The notes beneath the pieces were generated by a model. That model was not told the DNA's origin and ran no database searches. It was given only the letters and a program-made list of their open reading frames with translations. This document shows positions 7,983 through 16,703 of a stretch of DNA of 26,416 bases, in pieces (positions within the stretch are counted from its first letter, which is position 1; every line of letters begins with the position of its first letter). Source of the stretch: NBML01 sp029939535. Its GTDB lineage: Bacteria; Desulfobacterota; Desulfobacteria; Desulfobacterales; Desulfobacteraceae. The position numbers and the translations under genes are program-made. The DNA lies in the NCBI GenBank assembly GCA_029939535.1, contig JAOZST010000037.1, positions 1 through 26,416 on the forward strand. Direction: 5' to 3'.

Positions 7983-10241
7983 TCAGCTTTTAAAATTAAA
8001 GGTTAGTTCTTCATTCCTCAGGCCAATGGATATTTTTCCCCCTTTTTCAAGTCTGCCAAAAAGAATTTCATCTGTGAGCTTATCTTTTATGCTTGTCTGG
8101 ATGAGCCGGCCAAGGGGTCTTGCTCCGAATTTAGGATCATGCCCTTTTTGCGCCAGAAAGGTTCGGGCTTTGGAAGAATACCCCAGAGAGATTCCCTTTA
8201 ACTTGAGCATTGTTCTCAATTCCCTCATATTCTTGTCCACAATCATTTCCATAATCGCTTCTGATAAATGGTTAAACTGAACAATGCTGTCAAGGCGGTT
8301 TCTGAATTCAGGGCTGAATGTTTTTTCCACGGCCTTCATCCCCTTTGAGTCAGCATTTGCAATCTGGGAACTAAATCCTATGCTGTTGACACTCATCTCC
8401 CTGGCTCCTGCATTGGAAGTCATGATAAGAATCACATTCCTGAAATCAGCAGACTTGCCGTTGTTGTCTGTCAAGGTTGCATAATCCATGACCTGAAGCA
8501 GGATATTGTATAGATCCATATGGGCTTTTTCAATTTCATCCAGCAACAGCACAGAATGGGGATGTTTTCGAATACTATCGGTTAAAAGACCTCCCTGGTC
8601 AAATCCCACATAGCCTGGAGGCGCACCAATTAATCTGGAAACCGCATGCTTCTCCATGTATTCACTCATGTCAAATCGTAAGAATTCAATGCCCATATTG
8701 GAAGCCAGCTGCTTGGCCACTTCCGTCTTACCTACACCAGTTGGGCCCATGAACAGAAAAGACCCAATGGGGCGATCCGGAGCGGCCAGCCCGGCCCTGG
8801 ATCTTTTAATGGCAGTGGCCAGGGTATTAATGGCATCGTCCTGGCCGTAAATAACCTTAAAGAGTCTTTCTGGCAAGGATTCAAGGTTTGCCTTATCCGT
8901 TGATGTCACACTGGTGACAGGCACCTTGGCAATCTTTGCCACAATGGTTTCTATATCTTTTGTGCTGACATTTTTGCGTTTACCCGCCCCCTTAAGGCGA
9001 AGATAAGCGCCGCTTTCATCAATCACATCAATGGCCTTGTCCGGCAGCAACCGGTCATTAATATATTTGTCAGACAATTTAGCTGCTGTTTCCAGGGTTT
9101 TATCTGAATACTTCAGATCGTGGTGTTCCTCGTAATAGGGCCGGAGTCCCTTTAAAATCTCAAAGGTTTCATCCACAGTGGGTTCTGAGACTTCTATTTT
9201 TTCAAAACGCCTTGAAAAGGCCCGGTCTTTCTCAAAATGATTTTTATACTCTTCATAGGTAGTAGTTCCAACACATTTAATATCCCCTGAAGAAAGAGCT
9301 GGTTTCAGGATATTTGAAGCATCCATTGAGCCGCTGGTAGTAGCTCCTGCACCCACAACCGTATGAATTTCGTCAATAATCAGAAGAGCATTTTCCTTTT
9401 TTTCCAGGGCATTAATTACATCCTTGAGTCTTTGTTCAAAATCACCCCTGTATTTGGTTCCGGCAAGAAGAGCGCCCATGTCCAGGGAAAAAAGTTCACA
9501 GTCTGCCAGAAGATCCGGCACCTGTTCATCATTTATTTTCAAGGCAAGGCCTTCGGCAAGGGCTGTTTTACCCACACCTGGGTCACCCACCAGAATGGGA
9601 TTATTTTTTCTCCTGCGGCAAAGCACCTGCATGACCCGCTCAGTTTCATTCTGGCGGCCGATGAGAGGATCAATTTTTTTATCCCTTGCCTTTTTCAGCA
9701 GATCTGTTGTAAAGGCTTCCAGAGGATCTTTTTTCTTTGGTCGTTTGGTCTTGGGGTCTGCCTGGGGAAACATTTTATGGGATGGATTTGGACTGGGGTT
9801 TGATTTTTTTTCACTCTTCGTTGAATGGGAAATATGTTTGAGCACATCCAGCCGGGTTATTCCTTCCGACTCCAGATAAAAAGCTGCATGGGAATCTTTT
9901 TCCTGGAAAATTGAGGCAAGAATATCCCCAAGATTAACCTCACTTTTTTCCGCTGACCTTGCATGGTTGATGGCCCGTTGTATCATCCGCTGGAAACCAA
10001 TGGTCTGTTGAAGGACATACTCTTCCTGGCTTTCTATTTTGGTTAATTTTTCTTCAAAGAATTTTTCCAGTTCATCTTTTATCTGCCCAGGGCTTCCACC
10101 ACATTTTTCAATGGTTTCCAAGCCGCTTTCATGGTTAAGGATTGCATAAAGAACGTGTTCAACACATACATACTCATGCCTTCTTTTCTTTGCTTCCCGT
10201 ACGGCAAAACCGAGAGCTGTACTGAGTTCTTTGCTTATCAT
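7983..10241 (-). CDS. clpA: ATP-dependent Clp protease ATPase subunit ClpA
   Basis: The 752-residue AAA+ unfoldase has the ClpA layout. A Clp N-terminal repeat domain (about 1-145) is followed by a charged linker (145-175), the D1 AAA module with Walker A GDPGVGKT (219-226), and the D2 module with Walker A GPTGVGKT near residue 500 and the sensor/arginine regions intact. A C-terminal D2-small domain follows. An IGF tripeptide in the D2 loop (in NSIGFSS) is the expected ClpP-docking motif. There is no ClpB-type middle coiled coil. ClpA unfolds substrates, including ClpS-bound N-degron proteins, into ClpP. The gene begins 4 bases after clpS with a strong AAGGAG site and ends at the aat start. 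clpP is not in the window. Confidence 0.96.
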   Translation of the reverse strand: MISKELSTALGFAVREAKKRRHEYVCVEHVLYAILNHESGLETIEKCGGSPGQIKDELEKFFEEKLTKIESQEEYVLQQTIGFQRMIQRAINHARSAEKSEVNLGDILASIFQEKDSHAAFYLESEGITRLDVLKHISHSTKSEKKSNPSPNPSHKMFPQADPKTKRPKKKDPLEAFTTDLLKKARDKKIDPLIGRQNETERVMQVLCRRRKNNPILVGDPGVGKTALAEGLALKINDEQVPDLLADCELFSLDMGALLAGTKYRGDFEQRLKDVINALEKKENALLIIDEIHTVVGAGATTSGSMDASNILKPALSSGDIKCVGTTTYEEYKNHFEKDRAFSRRFEKIEVSEPTVDETFEILKGLRPYYEEHHDLKYSDKTLETAAKLSDKYINDRLLPDKAIDVIDESGAYLRLKGAGKRKNVSTKDIETIVAKIAKVPVTSVTSTDKANLESLPERLFKVIYGQDDAINTLATAIKRSRAGLAAPDRPIGSFLFMGPTGVGKTEVAKQLASNMGIEFLRFDMSEYMEKHAVSRLIGAPPGYVGFDQGGLLTDSIRKHPHSVLLLDEIEKAHMDLYNILLQVMDYATLTDNNGKSADFRNVILIMTSNAGAREMSVNSIGFSSQIANADSKGMKAVEKTFSPEFRNRLDSIVQFNHLSEAIMEMIVDKNMRELRTMLKLKGISLGYSSKARTFLAQKGHDPKFGARPLGRLIQTSIKDKLTDEILFGRLEKGGKISIGLRNEELTFNFKS

Positions 10242-10245
10242 AACC

Positions 10246-10554
10246 CTACTCCTTTTCCATTGTACTTTTTAAGGGATAACCTTTATTTCCGGCCAGATTG
10301 TGCACAGTATCCACTTTTGTTTCTGCAATCTGCTTTGGATAGATACCACACACTTCTTTTCCCCTATTATGTATATTAAGCATCATTTGTGTCGATTTTT
10401 CAAGAGATTTCCCAAAAACTGTTACAAGAATTTCCACTACAAATTCCATGGTTGTATAATCGTCATTATGCAGAATGACCTTATACATGGGAGGTTTATC
10501 CTTTTTGGATTTTGATGATATCCCTTTTTTTATTTTTGAATCCGTGGACGTCAT
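10246..10554 (-). CDS. clpS: ClpS adaptor of ClpAP
   Basis: The 102-residue adaptor binds proteins with N-terminal Leu, Phe, Tyr or Trp and hands them to ClpA. It has a disordered basic N-terminal tail (about 1-22), then the core YKVILHNDDYTTMEFV with the N-D-D residues that contact the substrate amino group. The helix IHNRGKEVCGIYP carries the conserved pocket histidine. These residues show the N-degron pocket is intact. The ATG at 10554 follows AGGAA and lies 9 bases after secA. It is cotranscribed with clpA, as in many proteobacteria. Confidence 0.95.
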   Translation of the reverse strand: MTSTDSKIKKGISSKSKKDKPPMYKVILHNDDYTTMEFVVEILVTVFGKSLEKSTQMMLNIHNRGKEVCGIYPKQIAETKVDTVHNLAGNKGYPLKSTMEKE

Positions 10555-10563
10555 AATCTATTC

Positions 10564-13086
10564 CTAGGACATACAGCATTTTTTATATTTTTTACCGCTT
10601 CCGCAGGGACAGGGATCATTTCTTTGTACTTTCTGGCTACTGCGTTTAACAGGTTTCTTTATGGCTGGTTCATCTGAATGGGAAAAGGTCAGGTCCCTTT
10701 GTTCATTTTTTTTCATTTCATTAACATTGGAGGACTCGGCAATCTGAATTTTAAACAGAATATCAATGATCTCCTCCTTGATCCTTTCCATGAGGTCATG
10801 GAACATCTCAAAACCTTCTTTTTTGTATATACGCAAAGGATCCTGCTGGGCATATCCCCGAAGTCCAATACCTTCTTTTAAATAATCCATGGACAATAAA
10901 TGTTCTTTCCATCTGGTATCAACGGTCTGTAAAATAACAAACCTTTCCAGCTGTCGCATCTGCTCTGCTTCAACAAGGGCTTCTTTGGCAAGGTAATGCT
11001 CCTTTGCCTTTTTAAAAATAAAATCCGACACCTGGTCCTGGGATTGATTCTCTGTAACAGCCAGGCCAATATCCACTGGAAAATTAAATAATTTGTTTAC
11101 ACTGTTTTCAAGGCCCTTTATATCCCAGTCCTTAATGGGTGTTTTTTCAGTGGAAAATTCACTCACCAGGTCATAGGCCTTGTCTTCCATCATTTCAAGG
11201 ACCACTGATTTCAGATCACTCTCCTCCAGTGCCTGACGGCGCTGGCGGTAAATCACTTCCCTCTGCTGATTCATGACATCATCATATTCAAGAAGATGTT
11301 TCCTGATTTCAAAATTATGGCCTTCCACCTTGGACTGGGCATTTTCAATGGCCTTGGAAATAAAAGAATGTTCAATATGTTCCCCTTCTTTAATTCCAAG
11401 TTTATCCATGACCGCATGGATTCTGTCCCCGCCAAATATCCGCAGAAGGTCATCTTCCAGGGACAGATAAAATCGCGAGCTGCCCTGGTCCCCCTGTCTT
11501 CCTGAACGCCCCCTGAGCTGGTTATCAATACGCCTGGACTCATGCCTTGAAGTACCAAGGATATGCAATCCCCCCAGTTCCTTGACACCTTCCCCAAGCT
11601 TGATATCCGTACCCCGGCCAGCCATATTGGTGGAAATGGTTACAGCCCTTTTTTGTCCGGCATTGGCAATAATTTCAGCTTCTGCCTTATGGTGCTTGGC
11701 ATTTAATACATTATGGGGGACCCCTTTTTTCTTGAGTTTTCTGCTCAGGTCCTCGGATACGTCAATGGAGATGGTACCCACAAGCACTGGCTGGCCTTTC
11801 TTGTGGAGGGCAATTATCTCATTGATTGCTGCGTCATATTTTTCTTTCTGGGTTTTATATATGAGATCTGGAAAATCATCCCTGATCATGGGTTGATTGG
11901 TGGGGATCACCACCACATCAAGGTTATAGATTTTTTTAAATTCAGGAGCTTCGGTTTCAGCTGTTCCGGTCATACCGGACAACTTGTCATACATCCTGAA
12001 AAAATTCTGAAAGGTTATGGAAGCCAGGGTCTGGTTCTCATTTTCAATCTTAACATTTTCCTTTGCTTCCAGGGCCTGGTGCAGGCCTTCACTGTAACGC
12101 CTGCCTGTCATCAGACGTCCGGTAAATTCATCAACAATGACCACCTGATCGTTTTTAACAATATAATCTGTATCACGCTTAAACAGGATGTGGGCTTTAA
12201 GGCCCTGGTTTAAATGATGAAGCATTTCAATACTGGCTGGATCGTATAAATTATCCACATCCAATAGTTTTTCCCCTTTGGCAATACCCTCTTCGGTCAG
12301 GGAAACGCTTTTGGATTCCTCATCTACGGTATAATCAATTTCCTTTTTAAAGGCCGGGATAATGGAATTAACCTGGATATAAAAATGGGTTGATTTTTCA
12401 GTGGGTCCTGAAATAATCAGGGGAGTTCGAGCCTCATCAATGAGAATAGAGTCCACTTCATCAACAATGGCAAAATTAAGATTGCCCTGGGCAAGGCTTT
12501 CCTTTTCAAACTTCATATTGTCCCGGAGATAGTCAAACCCGAACTCATTATTGGTGCCATAGGTGATATCAGCTGCATAGGCTTCTTTTCTTTCCTGGTC
12601 ATTTAAACCATGGACCACCACCCCAACACTCAATCCCAGAAAATTATAAATCTGGGCCATCCAGTCAGCATCACGCTGGGCCAGGTAATCATTTACCGTT
12701 ACGATGTGTACCCCTTTGCCGGAAAGGGCATTTAAATAGGCTGGAAGGGTGGACATAAGGGTTTTACCCTCACCGGTTTTCATTTCAGAAATGGCCCCAT
12801 GGTGAAGTGTAATCCCGCCGATTAACTGTACATCAAAATGGCGCATACCAAGGGTTCTGACAGAAGCTTCCCTTACCAGGGCAAAGGCTTCAGGCAAAAT
12901 ATCATCCAGAGACTCGCCTTTTTCAACCCTGTCTTTAAATTCAAGGGTTTTCCGGGCAAAGTTTTCATCAGTCAAAGACTGCATTTCAGGCTCAAATCCG
13001 TTGATTGCATCTATGATGGGCTGAATCTTTTTTAACAGCCGGTCGTTACTGGAGCCAAAGATCTTTGTGAAAAAATTAAGTACCAT
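10564..13086 (-). CDS. secA: Preprotein translocase ATPase SecA
   Basis: The 840-residue motor drives preproteins through SecYEG at the inner membrane. All parts are present: an N-terminal helix, NBD1 with Walker A KTGEGKT (103-109) and the DEVDSILIDEARTPL DEAD-type block, the preprotein cross-linking domain, NBD2 with the TNMAGRGTDI and RGRSGRQGD motifs, the helical scaffold/wing region, and a C-terminal SEC-C zinc motif CPCGSGKKYKKCC in the last 20 residues. That motif binds SecB or ribosomes in other species. The length is slightly short of E. coli SecA (901) because the linker tail is compact. A strong promoter lies at 13157-13185. The gene leads the clpS-clpA-aat run. Confidence 0.98.
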   Translation of the reverse strand: MVLNFFTKIFGSSNDRLLKKIQPIIDAINGFEPEMQSLTDENFARKTLEFKDRVEKGESLDDILPEAFALVREASVRTLGMRHFDVQLIGGITLHHGAISEMKTGEGKTLMSTLPAYLNALSGKGVHIVTVNDYLAQRDADWMAQIYNFLGLSVGVVVHGLNDQERKEAYAADITYGTNNEFGFDYLRDNMKFEKESLAQGNLNFAIVDEVDSILIDEARTPLIISGPTEKSTHFYIQVNSIIPAFKKEIDYTVDEESKSVSLTEEGIAKGEKLLDVDNLYDPASIEMLHHLNQGLKAHILFKRDTDYIVKNDQVVIVDEFTGRLMTGRRYSEGLHQALEAKENVKIENENQTLASITFQNFFRMYDKLSGMTGTAETEAPEFKKIYNLDVVVIPTNQPMIRDDFPDLIYKTQKEKYDAAINEIIALHKKGQPVLVGTISIDVSEDLSRKLKKKGVPHNVLNAKHHKAEAEIIANAGQKRAVTISTNMAGRGTDIKLGEGVKELGGLHILGTSRHESRRIDNQLRGRSGRQGDQGSSRFYLSLEDDLLRIFGGDRIHAVMDKLGIKEGEHIEHSFISKAIENAQSKVEGHNFEIRKHLLEYDDVMNQQREVIYRQRRQALEESDLKSVVLEMMEDKAYDLVSEFSTEKTPIKDWDIKGLENSVNKLFNFPVDIGLAVTENQSQDQVSDFIFKKAKEHYLAKEALVEAEQMRQLERFVILQTVDTRWKEHLLSMDYLKEGIGLRGYAQQDPLRIYKKEGFEMFHDLMERIKEEIIDILFKIQIAESSNVNEMKKNEQRDLTFSHSDEPAIKKPVKRSSQKVQRNDPCPCGSGKKYKKCCMS

Positions 13087-13156
13087 TTATATTTTACCTA
13101 TCCTTTTACCTAATCCATTAAATATGAAACATTAAAATCGCATGTAAAAATCAAAA

Positions 13157-13185
13157 ATTATACAGACATTAAACTTTTCTGTAAA
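13157..13185 (-). promoter_or_regulatory. Strong sigma70-type promoter of secA
   Basis: The minus strand holds TTTACA (13180-13185), exactly 17 bases, then TATAAT (13157-13162). The expected transcription start near 13150 gives a leader of about 64 bases before secA. I see no SecM-like stalling peptide in that leader. It probably drives secA and the genes behind it. Confidence 0.7.
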
Positions 13186-13288
13186 ACATATAAGCATTAT
13201 TCAAGAAAATAAAATAAAAAAATTAAAATAAATTGTTTCTTTCTATGGATAATGATGAAACCGGCAAAGAAAATTGTTGGGACAGGAA

Positions 13289-14215
13289 CTAATTGAGGAT
13301 ATATTTTAAGGGGTTGGCAGGAGTTCCATTGATGCGGACCTCGTAGTGCACATGGGGACCGGTACTTTGACCGGTATTGCCGAGAAGCGCTATGACTTCA
13401 CCTCTTTTCACATTCTGACCCGGCTTGACCAATATTTTTTTTAGATGTCCGTATTTGGTGACCCTGCCATACCCGTGGTCAATGACGACAAGAAGACCAT
13501 AATACATTTTATTATCAGCATAGGAGACCTTGCCATCGGCAGTTGAAATAATTTTGGTTCCTATCTTATTTGAGATATCAAGCCCGGCATGAAAGGTCCG
13601 CTTGCCCGTGAAAGGGGATTTCCTGTATCCAAACCTGGATGTGATCCATCCGTCCACCGGCCTGATGGATGGGGTAGCAGCCAGAAGATTCTTTTTTTTC
13701 TCAAGTTGGCCAATCAGGCTTCCAAAATCCAATACCTGCTGTTTGGCAGCCATAGTTGTCTGTTTCACCTGTTGATGCATTTCCCGAATCAAATTGTTGT
13801 GCTTATCCTCCAGGGGAATATCCTGGTACAGATCACTTTCAGAAATTCCACCAATACCGATTAAACCGGATGAGCCTCCAGTTTTTTGTATATCAGCAAT
13901 AAGCCTTACCTTGGCCTCAAGTTTTGACAAAGTCTCCACCTGATCTTTTAGAACATCAATATTTTTTGCAAAAATCTGAATCTGACTCCTCTGACTGGAA
14001 ATTTCATTACGCTGGGAATTGACAGTCTGTCTCAATGCTGTGTTGTCAAAGGATAAAGTCTTTAAACGATAATAATCATAACCCACATAGGAAAGGCCGG
14101 CACCCGCACCCAGGGCAATAACCATAAAAAAAGCCAGGACCAGTCTGTGGATGGAAAATTCCCTGATATTGGAACTTGAGCCGGAATGGAACCATATTTT
14201 TATCTGTTTTTCCAT
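13289..14215 (-). CDS. Membrane-anchored M23 peptidase (LytM/NlpD-like murein endopeptidase)
   Basis: The 308-residue envelope protein has a short cytosolic N-terminus, one membrane helix (about 24-48) and a periplasmic coiled coil (about 50-105, rich in Q, L and K). Its C-terminal LytM/M23 domain carries zinc ligands in FHAGLDI (H and D) and HVHYEV (HxH), plus the GYGRVTKYGHL block. Because all ligands are present it is probably an active endopeptidase cutting peptide cross-links, unlike degenerate EnvC/NlpD activators. The ATG at 14215 is chosen: the frame extends to a TTG at 14251 and passes a GTG, but the hydrophilic start MEKQIKIWF fits best. No Shine-Dalgarno is clear. It lies 54 bases after the macro-domain gene. 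Confidence 0.88.
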   Translation of the reverse strand: MEKQIKIWFHSGSSSNIREFSIHRLVLAFFMVIALGAGAGLSYVGYDYYRLKTLSFDNTALRQTVNSQRNEISSQRSQIQIFAKNIDVLKDQVETLSKLEAKVRLIADIQKTGGSSGLIGIGGISESDLYQDIPLEDKHNNLIREMHQQVKQTTMAAKQQVLDFGSLIGQLEKKKNLLAATPSIRPVDGWITSRFGYRKSPFTGKRTFHAGLDISNKIGTKIISTADGKVSYADNKMYYGLLVVIDHGYGRVTKYGHLKKILVKPGQNVKRGEVIALLGNTGQSTGPHVHYEVRINGTPANPLKYILN

Positions 14216-14269
14216 TATCACATTTTTAGTTAGATAATTAATTGGTGTCAATATTTTAGGGCAAAAAGA

Positions 14270-14746
14270 CTATTTTTGTAAACCACAATATTCAACCAAT
14301 GTGTGATTCTCGCCCTCAAGTCTATGGTCAATAATAGAGCTGATTTTTTCCCAGTCTCCCCTTGCAAGCCCAGCTCCTATTTTTGGATATCCTATTTTTT
14401 TTCCTGAAAATTTTTTTTGAATCTTGAAAAAAAGAGCATCAATGGCATTATAATCTGCCAGTACACCTGGCCCTGAATAATGATATTGAATATATCCGTT
14501 TATGATTATAAATGTTTTGTTATTCTTCTGAATTTTTGCCTTTGAATAATTACCTAATTTTTTTTTATCCCCTTTTTCAGTTTCCAGATCTGCCTGATAT
14601 GCGCTGGGGAATTTATCCCTGATCTGCTTTGCAATGCCTGCACCCATGGCACAAAAACAATTGCAGCCGTGAAGGATAATATCAAATTCTCCTGCCAGAG
14701 CTTTTTGAATCAGATCACCTTTTACAATGCGCATAGTCCCATCCAT
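14270..14746 (-). CDS. Macro-domain protein (ADP-ribose-binding/hydrolase-like)
   Basis: The 158-residue protein is a single macro domain of the Poa1/phage type. Signature blocks are HGCNCFCAMGAGIAKQI (26-42, in place of the usual HQVNC...MGAGLA), VNG-like INGYIQYHYSGPG, and the terminal GYPKIGAGLARGDWEKI loop that cradles the diphosphate. Such proteins bind ADP-ribose and remove it from phosphate, proteins or nucleic acid. Relatives also serve as antitoxins against DNA ADP-ribosylating DarT, but no darT is beside it. The ATG at 14746 or a second ATG four codons later (14734) are both possible; neither has a strong ribosome site. It lies 38 bases behind aapP. Confidence 0.87.
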   Translation of the reverse strand: MDGTMRIVKGDLIQKALAGEFDIILHGCNCFCAMGAGIAKQIRDKFPSAYQADLETEKGDKKKLGNYSKAKIQKNNKTFIIINGYIQYHYSGPGVLADYNAIDALFFKIQKKFSGKKIGYPKIGAGLARGDWEKISSIIDHRLEGENHTLVEYCGLQK

Positions 14747-14784
14747 TTTTGATCCGGTGTAAGCCGGCTTCTCGAAATAGTTGA

Positions 14785-15558
14785 TTAAAAAAGAATCTGA
14801 CTCAAAAAAAGCTTTGTTCTGTCGCTCTGGGGGTTATTGAAAAATTCTTCCGGTTCATTTTCTTCAATAATTTCTCCTTCATCCATAAAAAGGACTCTGT
14901 GGGCAACACTTTTTGCAAACCCCATTTCATGGGTGACAACAATCATGGTCATTCCGTCCTGGGCCAGACTGATCATAACCTCAAGCACTTCTTTTACCAT
15001 CTCAGGGTCAAGGGCAGATGTGGGTTCATCAAAGAGCATTATATTTGGTTTCATGCAAAGGCTTCTGGCAATGGCCACACGCTGCTGCTGACCGCCGGAC
15101 AACTGGCCTGGAAATTTTTGTGCCTGCTCTGCAATCTGAACCTTTTCAAGATAGTACATGGCAGTTTCTTCAGCCTCTTTTTTAGGTACCTTTCGAACCC
15201 AGATGGGACCCATGGTCAGGTTTTCAACAATGGTAAGATGGGGAAACAGGTTAAAATGCTGGAACACCATGCCAACTTCTGACCTGACCTTTTCAATGTT
15301 TTTAAGATCTTTAGTCAACTCAATGCCGTCAACAACAATTTTTCCCTTTTGATGCTCTTCAAGTCTGTTGATGCATCGAATAAGCGTTGATTTTCCAGAT
15401 CCTGACGGCCCGCAGACAACAATACGTTCACTCTTTTTGACATCAAGATTGATATTATTTAAAACATGAAAATCTCCATACCATTTGTGCATGTCAGAGA
15501 TTTTAATAATGGTATCTTCACTTGAGACATCGACTTTGTTTGTTTTTTCTTTGCTCAT
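14785..15558 (-). CDS. aapP: General L-amino-acid ABC transporter ATPase AapP
   Basis: The 257-residue ATPase energises the Aap importer at the cytosolic face. It shows Walker A GPSGSGKST (50-58), the Q-loop VFQHFNLFPHLT, the signature LSGGQQQRVAIARSL, Walker B IMLFDEPTSALD and the H-loop VVTHEMGFA. This layout is of the polar-amino-acid GlnQ/AapP class. The first 17 residues are a charged extension before the ABC core. The gene follows aapM by about 39 bases and ends the transporter set. The start at 15558 has a poor ribosome site. Confidence 0.92.
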   Translation of the reverse strand: MSKEKTNKVDVSSEDTIIKISDMHKWYGDFHVLNNINLDVKKSERIVVCGPSGSGKSTLIRCINRLEEHQKGKIVVDGIELTKDLKNIEKVRSEVGMVFQHFNLFPHLTIVENLTMGPIWVRKVPKKEAEETAMYYLEKVQIAEQAQKFPGQLSGGQQQRVAIARSLCMKPNIMLFDEPTSALDPEMVKEVLEVMISLAQDGMTMIVVTHEMGFAKSVAHRVLFMDEGEIIEENEPEEFFNNPQSDRTKLFLSQILF

Positions 15559-15597
15559 AAATCATCGCTTAATAAATTAAAGTTATTAAAAATAATA

Positions 15598-16683
15598 TTA
15601 TAGACCGGTATCAAGTTCTTTTTCCAGTTTTCTGCTGTAGTTGGACATAAAAAAGCAGCATATAAAGTATACAAGTGCAATAAAGAGATATGCTTCTGCT
15701 GAAAACCCCATCCATTTGGGCTCAGATAAAACTGACTGGGTTGTCTTTAACAAATCATATAAACCAATAATAACAACCAGGGATGTATCCTTAAAAGCAG
15801 AAATCAAAACACTGACAGACGGTGGGATTACAATCTTTAAAGCCTGGGGCAGAATGATCAGTCTCATGGTTTGAGAATAGTTTAAGCCTATTGAATCAGC
15901 AGCCTCAAATTGCCCCTGATTCATGCCCTGTAAACCTCCCCTGACCACCTCGGCTATATAGGCCGCAGTAAACAAAATAATTGCCACCTGGGCCCGCAAA
16001 ATACCATTTATGGATACTCCTTCAGGAAGAAACAAGGGAAAAACAACAGATGACATGAATAATAGACTGATTAAGGGAACACCACGAATCAGTTCAATAT
16101 AAAAAACACTGAATGTTTTTATCACCGGCATATTAGACTGACGACCAAGGGCAAGAATAATTCCCAATGGATATGCAGCAGTCAAACCAAAAACAGACAA
16201 TAGCAGGGTCAGGATTATGCCGCCCCATTGTTGAATATCCACAGATTCAAGCCCGAAAATTCCGCCCTTGAGTAAAACCCCCATGATCACTAGGGAAACT
16301 AACCAGGTGTATCCAAGATAGACATTCCAATAGTTTCTATTGCGGCTGATAAAAAGCAGGCTGACCAGTAAAACAATGGCAGTGACTGGGCGCCATAAAA
16401 TATCCTGGGGATAAAACCCAAACAAAATAATTTTATAGTTGCTGGTAATAATTGACCAGCACGCACCACTGGATTCCCTGCAGTTTGCCCCGGGAGACCA
16501 GCATGCATCAATAAATGCCCATTTAATGAAAGGAATGATTGAAAACCACAATATACTCAGAATGGCAAGGGTAAGAATGGTATTCACAGGACTGCTGAGT
16601 AAATTTCCCCTTATCCATCCTATAACCCCTACGCTTGCTATTGGCGGCTTTACAACGGTTTCGATATTTGCATTAGTTTCCAT
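15598..16683 (-). CDS. aapM: General L-amino-acid ABC transporter permease AapM
   Basis: The 361-residue inner-membrane protein has an N-terminal helix (about 32-55), a periplasmic loop with a cysteine pair in ANCRESSGACW, further helices, and then the MetI-type permease core. The EAA coupling loop reads FEAADSIGLNYSQTMRLIILPQAL. It is the AapM-type partner of the longer AapQ; together they form the substrate channel. It lies between aapQ (20-base gap) and aapP. Confidence 0.9.
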   Translation of the reverse strand: METNANIETVVKPPIASVGVIGWIRGNLLSSPVNTILTLAILSILWFSIIPFIKWAFIDACWSPGANCRESSGACWSIITSNYKIILFGFYPQDILWRPVTAIVLLVSLLFISRNRNYWNVYLGYTWLVSLVIMGVLLKGGIFGLESVDIQQWGGIILTLLLSVFGLTAAYPLGIILALGRQSNMPVIKTFSVFYIELIRGVPLISLLFMSSVVFPLFLPEGVSINGILRAQVAIILFTAAYIAEVVRGGLQGMNQGQFEAADSIGLNYSQTMRLIILPQALKIVIPPSVSVLISAFKDTSLVVIIGLYDLLKTTQSVLSEPKWMGFSAEAYLFIALVYFICCFFMSNYSRKLEKELDTGL

Positions 16684-16703
16684 AATAATTTATTTAACCT
16701 TCA

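Noticed and set aside
7983..10241. Several long plus-strand open frames opposite clpA (e.g. 9363-9803, 9424-9879)
   Set aside because: They mirror the coding periodicity of clpA, have no family resemblance and no ribosome sites; shadows of a strongly conserved gene.
10564..13086. Plus- and minus-strand frames inside secA (e.g. 11713-12213, 11271-11597)
   Set aside because: Antisense or out-of-frame to an unmistakable SecA; no independent evidence.
13087..13156. SecM-like regulator ahead of secA
   Set aside because: The leader after the predicted start is only about 64 bases and encodes no arrest-type peptide.
14746..14785. Terminator between aapP and the macro gene (CCGG...CCGG)
   Set aside because: Only four base pairs and no U-run in the right place.
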